A stretch of 64,000 bases of DNA from Salinicoccus kekensis (GTDB lineage Bacteria > Bacillota > Bacilli > Staphylococcales > Salinicoccaceae), in NCBI RefSeq assembly GCF_900220995.1, contig NZ_OBQF01000001.1, positions 62,001 through 126,000 on the forward strand, given 5' to 3'. A model generated the notes under the pieces. The model did not search any database. It worked only from the letters and a program-made list of their open reading frames with translations, and had not been told where the DNA came from. Below, one piece after another: positions 33,325 to 41,594 of the stretch. The first letter of the stretch is position 1; the number at the start of each line of letters is the position of its first letter. The position numbers and the translations under genes are program-made.

Positions 33325-34023
33325 TTATTCCACCACTGTAATGGTCCTTGCATATGCATGCGGATTTTCAAACTGGTCGAAGACAGCATAGGCGATTGTG
33401 TACTCGCCCGGCGTATCGGTGTCGACTTCACCTGAAATGAATGCGGTATGCGCGATATCGAGCCCGTCCGTATCGATGATCTCGATGCCTTCGCGCGCAT
33501 TGAAATCCTCGCCGACGCTGATTGTGACATCTTCCATATTGTTAAACAGCACGGTCGATGATGTGTCTTCCGATGTCCCTTGAAGCTCTGCCTCGGTCGG
33601 CGGAACGAGCGGGATCGGGTCGGACGGGGCATCGCTCACCGTGATGGAGCGGGTGTATTCGAACCAGCCGTTCCGGCTGTTCTCGACCCGGTATGAAACC
33701 GTATATGTCCCCGGCGTGGATGTATCCACGTTGTCATCTGTGATTTCGATGTTGTCCGTGATATTGCCGTCCTGGTTGTCGAGCGCATAGACGCCCGCCA
33801 TCGGATCGAAATCATCCCCGACCTGTACATTGACGGTATCCAGGTTTCTGATCGTCGGTGCAGGATTGTTATAGGCCGCAATCTCTTCCTCCATCGTCGG
33901 TCCGCTGTAGTCTTCATAGACCGGATTCGCTTCCGCGCCCCCTGCATCTTCCACCATTTCTGCCGTGATCGGCGCAACCGGCAGGAGGCCCGCCATCACT
34001 TTCACCATAGTATTGATATTCAT
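33325..34023 (-). CDS. Protein with two DUF5011-type bacterial Ig-like domains
   Basis: 232 residues. Two Ig-like modules of the DUF5011/HYR kind: residues about 55-130 (IRNLDTVNVQVGDDFDPMAG ... GTYTVSYRVENS) and 160-232 (MEDVTISVGEDFNAREG ... PGEYTIAYAVFD). Such domains normally stand outside the cell, on surface adhesins. Here there is only a short weakly hydrophobic N terminus (MVKVMAGLLPVAPIT) and no LPXTG or anchor, so location is unclear. It starts nine bases after nsrR, with AGGTGAG inside the end of nsrR, so the two are probably coupled. Why a NO-responsive regulator should share an operon with it is unknown. Confidence 0.75.
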   Translation of the reverse strand: MNINTMVKVMAGLLPVAPITAEMVEDAGGAEANPVYEDYSGPTMEEEIAAYNNPAPTIRNLDTVNVQVGDDFDPMAGVYALDNQDGNITDNIEITDDNVDTSTPGTYTVSYRVENSRNGWFEYTRSITVSDAPSDPIPLVPPTEAELQGTSEDTSSTVLFNNMEDVTISVGEDFNAREGIEIIDTDGLDIAHTAFISGEVDTDTPGEYTIAYAVFDQFENPHAYARTITVVE

Positions 34024-34031
34024 TTATCTGC

Positions 34032-34445
34032 TCACCTCATCAGTGCTTTCGGTAGTATATCCTGAAGTGTATACTCATCCAGGGTTTTAAGGTAATTCTC
34101 CAGCGCGTCGTTCAGCACGAACTTCAGGCCGCATACGGGGGTGAGGACGCATTCGTTGTCAGGTCTGAAGCATTCCGCCATATGGAAATTATCTTCCGTG
34201 TTCCTCACGACGTCGCCTATCTTCATATCTTCCGGTTTATATTTTAGCATAATACCGCCGCCGCGGCCACGCACAGTATGTATATAGCCGAGCTTCGCGA
34301 GATTATGGACGACCTTCGTCAGATGATTTTTCGAGATGTTGTAGTAGTCCGATATTTCATCGATCTGCACTTTTTCATCCGTCTGCCGCGTACCGAGGTA
34401 CATCAGCACCCTGAGGGAATAGTCCGTATATAAAGTCAGTTTCAT
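34032..34445 (-). CDS. nsrR: Rrf2-family NO-sensing repressor NsrR
   Basis: 137 residues. N-terminal winged helix (MKLTLYTDYSLRVLMYLG ... ISKNHLTKVVHNLAKLGYI ... RGRGGGIML) and three Cys in ECFRPDNECVLTPVCGLK that hold an Fe-S cluster. NO damage to the cluster releases the repressor from DNA. The divergent neighbour is flavohemoglobin, the classical NsrR target. ATG 34445 is chosen, since GAGGTGAG precedes it; longer upstream frames lack a site. Other Rrf2 members (IscR, CymR) differ in the Cys region and in context. Confidence 0.93.
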   Translation of the reverse strand: MKLTLYTDYSLRVLMYLGTRQTDEKVQIDEISDYYNISKNHLTKVVHNLAKLGYIHTVRGRGGGIMLKYKPEDMKIGDVVRNTEDNFHMAECFRPDNECVLTPVCGLKFVLNDALENYLKTLDEYTLQDILPKALMR

Positions 34446-34514
34446 ATTTCTCACCTCTTGATTATACTTTACATCAAACGCGCCAAATAATCCCCATATT
34501 AAACATTGACAACT

Positions 34515-34532
34515 TTGTGAATATATTAACAA
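34515..34532 (+). promoter_or_regulatory. Rex-like operator upstream of hmp
   Basis: TTGTGAATATATTAACAA fits the Rex consensus TTGTGAANNNNTTCACAA with one mismatch. It lies right after TTGACA (34506-34511), in the nsrR-hmp gap. It would link hmp or nsrR expression to the NADH/NAD+ ratio. Confidence 0.6.
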
Positions 34533-34567
34533 AGGGTTGTAAATCTGTCTTCCCGGGTATAACATTA

Positions 34568-34590
34568 AAGATGTATAAAATATATAACTT
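34568..34590 (+). promoter_or_regulatory. Possible NsrR operator before hmp
   Basis: A/T-rich imperfect dyad AAGATGTAT-N5-ATATAACTT, 18 bases before the hmp ATG, similar to NsrR sites built from AAGATGYAT half-sites. Confidence 0.5.
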
Positions 34591-34608
34591 TAAAAAGGGA
34601 GCGTTTTC

Positions 34609-35745
34609 ATGGAACCTCATAAAAAAGAAATCATCAAGGCAACTGTACCTGCATTGGAAGAACACGGCACGACCATCACTACAGTGTTTTACCAGAACAT
34701 GTTCAAAAAGCATCCGGACCTGTTGAACATGTTCAACCAGACAAACCAGAAGGTCGGCGACCAGCCGAAGGCCCTCGCATTCACAGTGCTCCAGGCGGCA
34801 AGGCACATCGATGACCTGGAGGCGATCGTACCTGCGGTCATCGGCATCGCCCATAAGCACCGCGCGCTCAACGTCAAACCGGAACATTATCCAATCGTGG
34901 GCGAAAACCTGCTCGAAGGCATCAAGGAAGTGCTGGGTGATGCAGCGACACCTGAAATCATGGATGCATGGGAAGAGTACTACGGCGAGATCGCCCAGAT
35001 CTTCATCGATGTGGAAGCCGGCATGTATAAGGAAGCGGAATGGGACGGCTTCGTACCGTTCAAGGTGACCGGGAAGGACCAGCTGTCTGATGACATCGTC
35101 CGCTATACGGTGAAGAGCGACGAAGTGGACTTCGATGTTCGCGCCGGCCAGTACATCACGGTCAAAGTGGACCCGTCGGATTACCCGTACGAGGCGCTGC
35201 GCCATTACTCCATCTGTTCGGTCCATACAGAGGAAGGGCTCCAGTTTGCTGTGAAGAAGGAAGGGACGGATGACACGGCAGGCGTCGTCTCCCACCATAT
35301 GCACGACGACGTCCAGGTCGGAGACACGCTCGAACTGAGCGCACCTGCAGGTGACTTCCTCCTCGATCCTGCAGATGAAAAACTCCTCTTCATCGCAGGC
35401 GGCGTCGGTGCGACACCGGTCATGGCGATGATCGAAGAGGCGATTGAAGCGGGCAAGGATCCGAAGTTCATCTACAGCGTGCAGAATAAAGGGATGCACC
35501 CGTTCAAGGATGAGATGCAGGAATTTGGTGAAAAGATCGATGTGAAAGTGAAATACAGCGATGATGAAGGTTTCTTAAACCACGAAGACTTCGAAGGTCT
35601 GCAGGACCGCAGCGTCTACATCTGTGGATCCATGCACTTCATGAACGCGATGATCAAAGTGCTGCATGAAGTCGGCTTCAGTGAAGACAACATCCACTTC
35701 GAACCGTTCGGTCCGAAGATGAGCCTCGTCGGCGAGACGGTTTAA
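34609..35745 (+). CDS. hmp: Flavohemoglobin, nitric oxide dioxygenase
   Basis: 378 residues: a globin domain (1-140) with proximal His in IAHKHRAL, then FAD domain (about 150-255; RHYSICSV for FAD binding) and NAD domain (about 260-378; FIAGGVGATPVMAM, YICGSMHFM, FEPFGP). It converts NO and O2 to nitrate using NAD(P)H and protects against nitrosative stress. AAAAAGGGAG precedes ATG 34609. It diverges from nsrR, and the gap holds Rex-like and NsrR-like sites. Large minus-strand frames inside it are shadows. Confidence 0.96.
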   Translation: MEPHKKEIIKATVPALEEHGTTITTVFYQNMFKKHPDLLNMFNQTNQKVGDQPKALAFTVLQAARHIDDLEAIVPAVIGIAHKHRALNVKPEHYPIVGENLLEGIKEVLGDAATPEIMDAWEEYYGEIAQIFIDVEAGMYKEAEWDGFVPFKVTGKDQLSDDIVRYTVKSDEVDFDVRAGQYITVKVDPSDYPYEALRHYSICSVHTEEGLQFAVKKEGTDDTAGVVSHHMHDDVQVGDTLELSAPAGDFLLDPADEKLLFIAGGVGATPVMAMIEEAIEAGKDPKFIYSVQNKGMHPFKDEMQEFGEKIDVKVKYSDDEGFLNHEDFEGLQDRSVYICGSMHFMNAMIKVLHEVGFSEDNIHFEPFGPKMSLVGETV

Positions 35746-35769
35746 CAGGCTTCACAGACGGATTTTGCG

Positions 35770-35802
35770 CCCCGGCCGGAAAATAATCTGGCCGGGGTCT
35801 TT
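35770..35802 (+). terminator. Terminator of hmp
   Basis: Stem CCCCGGCC / GGCCGGGG with a 12-base loop, then TCTTTT. Confidence 0.85.
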
Positions 35803-35855
35803 TATTTCTTAAAATATTGGGTATATGAAGTCTATATTGATTAGGAGGGACATCT

Positions 35856-36836
35856 ATGACATACATATGGCTCGTGGTGGGATTTGTGCTATTGATCAAG
35901 GGCGCGGACTGGTTCGTGGACAGTGCGTCGACGATCGCAAGGAAGCTGAGCATCTCGCCGATCGTCATCGGGCTTACGATCGTCGCTTTCGGGACGAGCG
36001 CGCCTGAAGTGGTGGTCAACATCATCGCAGCACTTGAGGGCAACGGTGATATGGTCGTTGGTAACGTCGTCGGGAGCAATATCGCGAACATCACCCTGAT
36101 ACTCGGGCTCACCGCGCTCGTCTCGCCGATCGTGGTGGAGCGGAGCATTGCGAACCGGGATATGATATTTGCGCTCGGTTCGGTCTTCCTGCTGCTGATA
36201 CTTGTGGGTGAACGCTGGTTCGGCGGCTCCGGTGAGAGTATGCTGACGCGGCTGGACGGCCTCATCTTTCTTTTGGGCATGGCATTTTATATGTTTTATG
36301 TGTTTATGAAGGCCCGGCGCACGCGTGTTGCGACGCTGGATGAAGAGCTGCGCCTCACGGAGGCGCGGGAGCCCGGGACGGCCTCCCGCGGCTGGGCATC
36401 TCTCATCATCGTGCTGATTGTGGGGTTAGCCGGCATCATACTCGGCGGTGAGCTCGTGGTTTCCAGTGCCACTGAAATCGCGATTGCGCTCGGCATGTCG
36501 CAGGCGTTGGTGGGTCTCACCATCGTTGCGATCGGTACGTCGCTGCCTGAGATGGTGACGTCGATCATGGCTGCGGTGAAGGGCGAGACGGATATGGCGA
36601 TGGGCAACCTCGTCGGCAGCGGGATCTTCAATATCCTGCTCGTGCTCGGGCTTTCGGCGACTGTGGCGCCGCTTGCGGTCAGCAGTGTGATCATCATCGA
36701 CATCTTCGTCATGATTGCGGCGACGATCCTCGTGTTCGTGATGTCGAAGTCAAGCTACCACCTGAACCGGGTGGAGGGCGGATTCCTTTTCGCGATATAC
36801 ATCGTTTATCTCGTTTATATCATTATGAGAGGCTGA
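35856..36836 (+). CDS. CaxA/YrbG-type Na+/Ca2+ exchanger
   Basis: 326 residues, ten helices in two inverted halves. The alpha repeats are LTIVAFGTSAPEVVVNI ... VGNVVGSNIANITLILG and LTIVAIGTSLPEMVTSI ... MGNLVGSGIFNILLVLG, each with the GTSxPE and GSN/GSG motifs and ion-binding Glu. The family exports Ca2+ (or takes part in Na+ exchange). AGGAGGG precedes ATG 35856. Monocistronic as far as can be seen. Along with NhaC it fits life at high salt. Confidence 0.93.
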   Translation: MTYIWLVVGFVLLIKGADWFVDSASTIARKLSISPIVIGLTIVAFGTSAPEVVVNIIAALEGNGDMVVGNVVGSNIANITLILGLTALVSPIVVERSIANRDMIFALGSVFLLLILVGERWFGGSGESMLTRLDGLIFLLGMAFYMFYVFMKARRTRVATLDEELRLTEAREPGTASRGWASLIIVLIVGLAGIILGGELVVSSATEIAIALGMSQALVGLTIVAIGTSLPEMVTSIMAAVKGETDMAMGNLVGSGIFNILLVLGLSATVAPLAVSSVIIIDIFVMIAATILVFVMSKSSYHLNRVEGGFLFAIYIVYLVYIIMRG

Positions 36837-36967
36837 TGGTTTTATTTTCTTGAAATAATTAATTTACTTGCATTCAATAAAAATCAAATCTCCTGTTTTT
36901 CGGCATATATAGATGAGGGGTGTTTTTTCGCCGCTCGTATATGCCGGAAGGCGGGAGGTTTTTTATT

Positions 36968-37930
36968 ATGAGGATGAAGACGCTCGAGCACCAGTGGCTG
37001 GATGTGCTGTGCGGACGGGGCGGCGGTGGCGGGAAGGATGTGCAGGAGCTGAAGCGGCTTGCCGCGGGTTACGAGGGCGAGTGCGAACTGGACCGCTGGC
37101 TTAGGGATTTTGGCCGCCCGCACTGGAAAATTTTCAGGGACATCTGGATCGACGCGGGCGGCACCACGCAGATTGATACCCTTGTGGTGACGGGTGAGGG
37201 GATCCATGTGTTTGATGTGAAGAATTATTCCGGTGAGCTTGAATATGTGGACGGGAAATGGTGGAGTGGCGGCAGGCGGCTGAATAAGGATATATTCATC
37301 CAGCTGAAGCGGTCGATGGAGAAGATGGGTGTGATGCACCACCGGATCGGCGGGCGCGGCCGGCTCACCGGGCGCATCGTGTTCGTCGGCGAGCATGGCC
37401 GGGTGCATGTGAAGGATCCGGTCGATGTGGAAGTCGTCATGCGGCATGACATCCGCCGGATGATACATAAGCTTGCCGATGATGAGAATTGGAATGATGT
37501 GCTGGATATAGGTGAGACTGCGCGGGCGGTTGAGGGTTTCATGATTGAATGTCCATATAAGCCGCGGGAGCTCGATGATGTGGAATTCGGCCGGCTGCGA
37601 TGGGGTGTGCGATGCGGGGCGTGCGGCGGGTTCGGCGTTGTGGCGAAGCGGTATCATATCGAGTGCCGCTGCGGCCATGTCGAGCCGAAGGAGAAAGCTG
37701 TGCTGCGGACGATCTGCGAGTACGGGGTGTTGCGGCATGAGCGGGATTTGAAGGTTGGGGAGGTTCATCAGTTTTTGGGAGGGATTATTTCAAAAGTGCG
37801 CTTAAGCGAGATTTTGAGGAAACATTTTCAATTGAAAGTTTCCGGACGCCATGCCACATATGTAAATCCGCGTGCTGAGTTCCGGTATGTATTCAAAAAT
37901 ATTGTATTCAGATATGAAAGGGTTAAATAA
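36968..37930 (+). CDS. NERD-domain protein with zinc-ribbon-like Cys cluster
   Basis: 320 residues. The nuclease-related domain spans about residues 30-140: KIFRDIWIDAGGTTQIDTLVVTGEGIHVFDVKNYSG, with the QIDTLVV ... DVKNY core shared with PD-(D/E)xK nucleases. A middle segment has CGACGG ... ECRCGH (four Cys plus), a possible zinc ribbon. The last 60 residues are basic and may bind nucleic acid. ATG 36968 is chosen because GGGAGG lies upstream; starts at 36920 or 36941 in the same frame are less well placed. Function in DNA processing is assumed from the domain only. Base use is more G/C skewed and less polished than in neighbours. Confidence 0.82.
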   Translation: MRMKTLEHQWLDVLCGRGGGGGKDVQELKRLAAGYEGECELDRWLRDFGRPHWKIFRDIWIDAGGTTQIDTLVVTGEGIHVFDVKNYSGELEYVDGKWWSGGRRLNKDIFIQLKRSMEKMGVMHHRIGGRGRLTGRIVFVGEHGRVHVKDPVDVEVVMRHDIRRMIHKLADDENWNDVLDIGETARAVEGFMIECPYKPRELDDVEFGRLRWGVRCGACGGFGVVAKRYHIECRCGHVEPKEKAVLRTICEYGVLRHERDLKVGEVHQFLGGIISKVRLSEILRKHFQLKVSGRHATYVNPRAEFRYVFKNIVFRYERVK

Positions 37931-37964
37931 AAATATGATAATAAGGAAAAGCTATGGTGGGATA

Positions 37965-38125
37965 AGTTTAACGCATGTTCGCGAGCGTCACGAGCATGTG
38001 ATGGAAAGTTAGCGCATGTTCGCGGGCGTCACGAGCATGTGATGGAAGTTTAACGCATGTTCGCGGGCATCACGAGCATGTGATGGAAGTTTAACGCATG
38101 TTCGCGGGCATCACGAGCATGTGTT
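37965..38125 (+). repeat. 41-bp tandem repeat array, four units (CATG-flanked variant)
   Basis: ACGAG ends of the cores are at 37990, 38031, 38072 and 38113, exactly 41 apart. Layout on this strand is GTTTAA-N6-TTCGC-N7-ACGAG-N12. Reverse-complemented, the unit aligns without gaps to the 13755 array (shared CTTCC, CTCGTG and GTTAAA). It fills the convergent gap between the NERD gene and folD. Confidence 0.92.
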
Positions 38126-38167
38126 AACCCCCCATCTCAACCAAAATCCACCCCCAACCAAACAAAA

Positions 38168-38189
38168 CCCCCGGTCGCCTGACCGGGGG
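38168..38189 (-). terminator. Terminator of folD
   Basis: Nine-base stem CCCCCGGTC / GACCGGGGG, four-base loop, T-rich on the minus strand. Confidence 0.85.
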
Positions 38190-38202
38190 TCCAATTCATA
38201 AA

Positions 38203-39054
38203 TTATTCGATGCCTTTATTCCATTTTGCAGCAAGCAGTGTGTTGTTCAGGACCATTGTGATGGTCAACGGGCCAACACCGCCTGGTACAGGTGTGATGT
38301 AGCTTGCAACTTCGGAAGCGGAGTCGTATTCGACATCGCCGACGAGTTTGTCGTCGACCATCGTGTTGCCCACGTCGATGACGATTGCGCCTTCTTTAAG
38401 GTGTTCGCCTTTGACAAGGCCCGGCTTGCCGACTGCTGATACGACAACGTCGAAGTCTTTCAGCTTCTCGACCATGTCTTTAGTGCGTGAGTGCATAACA
38501 GTCACTGTTGCGTTCTCGTTCGTTAAGAGTTTTGCAACCGGCTGGCCGACGATGTGTGAACGTCCGATGACTGCAACGTCTTTGCCTTCCAAAGAACCTG
38601 TATGCTTAAGCAGTTCCATGATGCCGAGTGGTGTACATGGCACGAATGTGCGCTGGCCAGTGTAAAGGCGGCCGATGTTGATCGGGCTGAAGCCGTCGAC
38701 GTCTTTCTCAGGGGAGATCGCCTCGAGCACTTTGTTCTCATCAACCTGATCCGGAAGTGGAACCTGTACGAGGATGCCGTGCACTGAATCATCGTTGTTC
38801 AGGCGTTTCACTTCGTTCAGCACATCTTCTTCGGAAGCTTCTTCAGGGAGATGGACGATATCAGAAGTCATGCCGACTTTTTCAGCAGCTTTGTTTTTTG
38901 ATCTGACATAACTCAATGAAGCACCATCGTTACCTGCGATCACAACAGTCAGGTTTGGCGTGATGCCTTGTGATTTTAATTTTTCAACTTCTTCTGCAAG
39001 GCCTGCGCGGTAATCTTTTGCGATTTCGCGGCCGTTTAAAATTTCAGCAGTCAT
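38203..39054 (-). CDS. folD: Methylenetetrahydrofolate dehydrogenase/cyclohydrolase
   Basis: 283 residues, standard FolD length. It makes 10-formyl-THF, the one-carbon donor for PurH and PurN steps. Motifs: [14 protein letters not shown] with the catalytic Lys, [24 protein letters not shown], and the NADP-binding [15 protein letters not shown]. The end is [21 protein letters not shown] 39054 follows AGGAGG at a normal distance; the longer upstream frame runs through the control region and is rejected. It is divergent from purE and shares PurR-type sites with it, as in staphylococci. Confidence 0.97.
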   Translation of the reverse strand: MTAEILNGREIAKDYRAGLAEEVEKLKSQGITPNLTVVIAGNDGASLSYVRSKNKAAEKVGMTSDIVHLPEEASEEDVLNEVKRLNNDDSVHGILVQVPLPDQVDENKVLEAISPEKDVDGFSPINIGRLYTGQRTFVPCTPLGIMELLKHTGSLEGKDVAVIGRSHIVGQPVAKLLTNENATVTVMHSRTKDMVEKLKDFDVVVSAVGKPGLVKGEHLKEGAIVIDVGNTMVDDKLVGDVEYDSASEVASYITPVPGGVGPLTITMVLNNTLLAAKWNKGIE

Positions 39055-39130
39055 AAAATTTCCTCCTAATAATATCTGTATATCCATATACATTATGTAC
39101 GAATCGGCTGAAAATTTCAATGAAAGAAAT

Positions 39131-39214
39131 TTCACGAACAATACGGGGTCATAAAACACCTCATCGTTCGTATATACAAACGATGAAAGTTTAAAATAAA
39201 ATAATGTTCGTGAA
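39131..39214. promoter_or_regulatory. PurR-type operator pair between folD and purE
   Basis: TTCACGAACA (39131-39140) and its exact inverted copy TGTTCGTGAA (39205-39214). Between them lies a further GTTCGT (39166-39171) within the dyad CATCGTT...AACGATG (39162-39185). These carry the CGAAC core of PurR boxes. They stand beside the purE promoter, so PurR should control both genes. Confidence 0.8.
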
Positions 39215-39218
39215 TGAG

Positions 39219-39247
39219 TTGAATCGAAGCACCTTAATTGATAGAAT
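39219..39247 (+). promoter_or_regulatory. SigmaA promoter of the purine operon
   Basis: TTGAAT (39219-39224), 17 bases, TAGAAT (39242-39247), directly downstream of a PurR half-site and about 43 bases before purE. No purine riboswitch fold was seen in the short leader. Confidence 0.7.
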
Positions 39248-39290
39248 AAAGTTGAACATTCGACTTTAGAACAATCAGGAGGATGAAACA

Positions 39291-39773
39291 ATGAGCGTAG
39301 GCATTATTATGGGCAGCTCTTCGGACTGGCCTACGATGAAACTTGCAGCAGAGATGCTCGATGAATTCGGCATACAATATGAAGCGAAGGTGGTCAGTGC
39401 ACACCGCACGCCGAAAGACATGGTGGCGTATGCTGAAAGTGCCGGGGAGCGGGGCTTTAAGGTGATCATCGCAGGCGCCGGGGGTGCGGCGCACCTGCCG
39501 GGCATGGTGGCGAGCCTCACCAATCTGCCGGTGATCGGCGTGCCGATCGAATCGAAATCGCTGAAGGGGCTGGATTCACTGCTGTCGATCGTGCAGATGC
39601 CGGGCGGCATCCCGGTGGCGACGATGGCGATCGGCGAGGCCGGCGCTAAGAATGCCGGCATATTCGCAGCCAGGATGCTTGCGATTTCGGATGGGGATCT
39701 CAGCTCAAAATTATCGGAATATACGAAATCATTGGAAGACAAAGTGGAGGCTATGCAGAATGACCTTAAGTAG
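39291..39773 (+). CDS. purE: N5-carboxyaminoimidazole ribonucleotide mutase
   Basis: 160 residues. Moves the carboxyl of N5-CAIR to C4 of the ring. [13 protein letters not shown] at the N terminus, [11 protein letters not shown] with the catalytic His, [11 protein letters not shown] and [15 protein letters not shown] are all family marks. AGGAGG precedes ATG 39291. First gene of the operon; its end overlaps purK by 14 bases. Confidence 0.97.
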   Translation: MSVGIIMGSSSDWPTMKLAAEMLDEFGIQYEAKVVSAHRTPKDMVAYAESAGERGFKVIIAGAGGAAHLPGMVASLTNLPVIGVPIESKSLKGLDSLLSIVQMPGGIPVATMAIGEAGAKNAGIFAARMLAISDGDLSSKLSEYTKSLEDKVEAMQNDLK

Positions 39774-40890
39774 AAGGATTTATCCGGGAGCAACAATCGG
39801 CATCATCGGCGGCGGTCAATTGGGTAAGATGCTCGCACAGAGTGCGCTCAGGATGGGCTACAAAGTGGCGGTGCTCGATCCGTCGGAAGATGCACCTGCA
39901 AAGGCGACGAGCCATTTATTCATCAATGCGGCGTTCGATGATGAGAAAGCGCTGAAACAACTGGGCGGCGCGTCGGACATCATCACTTACGAATTCGAGA
40001 ACATCGACGGCCCGCTGCTCAAGCGCATGGTGGACGAGTACTACGTGCCGCAGGGTGCGGAGACGCTGCTCACCCTGCAGAACCGCGAGACCGAAAAAGA
40101 GGCGATCAGAAGCTCGGGCGCAAAAGTTGTGCCGTTTGCGGAAGTTTCAAACGATGAAGACGTCAAAGCATTCGCCGAGAAGGAAGGCTGGCCGGTCATC
40201 GTGAAGACGGCGACGGGCGGCTATGACGGGAAGGGGCAGTACTTGATCGAATCCGCAGACGACCTCAAAAAAGAGCCGATCCCCTACGAAGACACGCAGT
40301 TCATCGCGGAAAAGTACCTCGACCTCGAACGCGAAGTCTCACTCACCGTCGCAAGAAGCGCGGACGGCAAGACGATCGTCTTCCCGCTCCAGGAGAATCT
40401 GCACAGGAACCAGATCCTCTACCGCACGATTGCGCCGTCAAGGGTCGACCGCCAGAAGGACGCTGAAGCGGAAGTTGAAAAAATCATGAATAAACTCCAT
40501 TTCGCCGGCGTGTTCACGGTCGAATTCTTCATAGACAAGTCAGGCGAACTGTACGTGAACGAAATCGCACCGCGCCCGCATAATTCTGCGCACCATACGA
40601 TCGAGTCATGCAACATTTCACAGTTCGATGCGCATATACTTGCGCTCACAAACCAGCCGATGCCTGAGATCCGCCAGCATAAGCCGGCAATCATGATGAA
40701 CCTGCTCGGCCAGGATCTGGACAGGCTCGGGGACGCGCTTTACGACCATCCGGAATGGCATGTCCATCTGTACGGGAAGTCCGCACGGAAGCCGGAACGG
40801 AAGATGGGGCATGTGACGATGCTTACAGATGATACGGCAGATACGCTTGAGAAACTCAAGACGGATTTTGAAAAGGAGAGGAAGGCATGA
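39760..40890 (+). CDS. purK: N5-carboxyaminoimidazole ribonucleotide synthase
   Basis: 376 residues, ATP-grasp enzyme making N5-CAIR from AIR, bicarbonate and [24 protein letters not shown] opens the chain; [13 protein letters not shown] is the ATP-grasp loop; [16 protein letters not shown] closes the active site. ATG 39760 is chosen, with GGAGG nine bases upstream and inside the purE end; the longer frame upstream is not used. It overlaps purC by four bases. Confidence 0.96.
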   Translation: MTLSRRIYPGATIGIIGGGQLGKMLAQSALRMGYKVAVLDPSEDAPAKATSHLFINAAFDDEKALKQLGGASDIITYEFENIDGPLLKRMVDEYYVPQGAETLLTLQNRETEKEAIRSSGAKVVPFAEVSNDEDVKAFAEKEGWPVIVKTATGGYDGKGQYLIESADDLKKEPIPYEDTQFIAEKYLDLEREVSLTVARSADGKTIVFPLQENLHRNQILYRTIAPSRVDRQKDAEAEVEKIMNKLHFAGVFTVEFFIDKSGELYVNEIAPRPHNSAHHTIESCNISQFDAHILALTNQPMPEIRQHKPAIMMNLLGQDLDRLGDALYDHPEWHVHLYGKSARKPERKMGHVTMLTDDTADTLEKLKTDFEKERKA

Positions 40891-41594
40891 CCACACTGTT
40901 ATATGAAGGAAAGTCGAAGCGCATGTACGAAACCGGCGACCCTTTCGTCCTGAAAGTCGAATATAAAGACGAAGTCACCGCAAAGAACGGCTCGAGGCAT
41001 GATTTTGCACCTGGCAAGGGGCGCCTTAACAATCTCATCACATCTAACATCTTCGAGCGGCTTGAAGCAGCGGGCATCCCGTCGCACTTCATCGAAACGA
41101 CCGGTGAGGCGACACAGATCGTCCGCCGCGTCGACATGATACCGATGGAAATCGTCGTGAGGAACCTCGCTGCAGGGGACATCACGAACAGGCTCGGATT
41201 CAAAAAGGGCGAGGAGTTCGCGCCGCCTCTCATCGAATTCTTCTTAAAGGACGATGCGCTGCACGATCCGCTGATCAACCGGGCGCATGCAATCCATATG
41301 AAGATTGCGACGCACGATGAAATCGATGAACTGAAAAAACGCGCCAACCAGATCAACGTTGCACTGCTCGACATCATGGAGCCGATGGGCCTGAAGCTCG
41401 CCGACTTCAAGATCGAATTCGGCCGTGACAGGAAGGGCAATATACTGCTTGCCGATGAAATATCCCCGGACACATGCCGCATATGGGATGCCGCGACGGG
41501 TGAGAATTTCGACAAGGATGTTTACCGTGAAGGCACCGGCTCCGTTGTGGATGCCTATCAGAAATTTTATGAAAAAATGGAGGAAATCAAATAA
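40887..41594 (+). CDS. purC: SAICAR synthase
   Basis: 235 residues. Joins CAIR and aspartate with [16 protein letters not shown] at the N terminus, [14 protein letters not shown], and [14 protein letters not shown] with the metal-binding Asp. ATG overlaps the purK stop (ATGA) and AGGAG lies upstream. Its stop codon shares a base with the purL start, so no purS or purQ gene lies between, in contrast to the usual purC-purS-purQ-purL order of staphylococci and bacilli. Confidence 0.96.
   Translation: MTTLLYEGKSKRMYETGDPFVLKVEYKDEVTAKNGSRHDFAPGKGRLNNLITSNIFERLEAAGIPSHFIETTGEATQIVRRVDMIPMEIVVRNLAAGDITNRLGFKKGEEFAPPLIEFFLKDDALHDPLINRAHAIHMKIATHDEIDELKKRANQINVALLDIMEPMGLKLADFKIEFGRDRKGNILLADEISPDTCRIWDAATGENFDKDVYREGTGSVVDAYQKFYEKMEEIK

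Noticed and set aside
39248-39290. Purine riboswitch before purE
   Set aside because: The predicted leader is only about 40 bases, too short for the aptamer, and no conserved core was seen.
38203-39291. Longer folD frame running to 39291
   Set aside because: The extra N-terminal part lies over the PurR control region; the good ribosome site is before ATG 39054 and the shorter protein has the normal FolD length.
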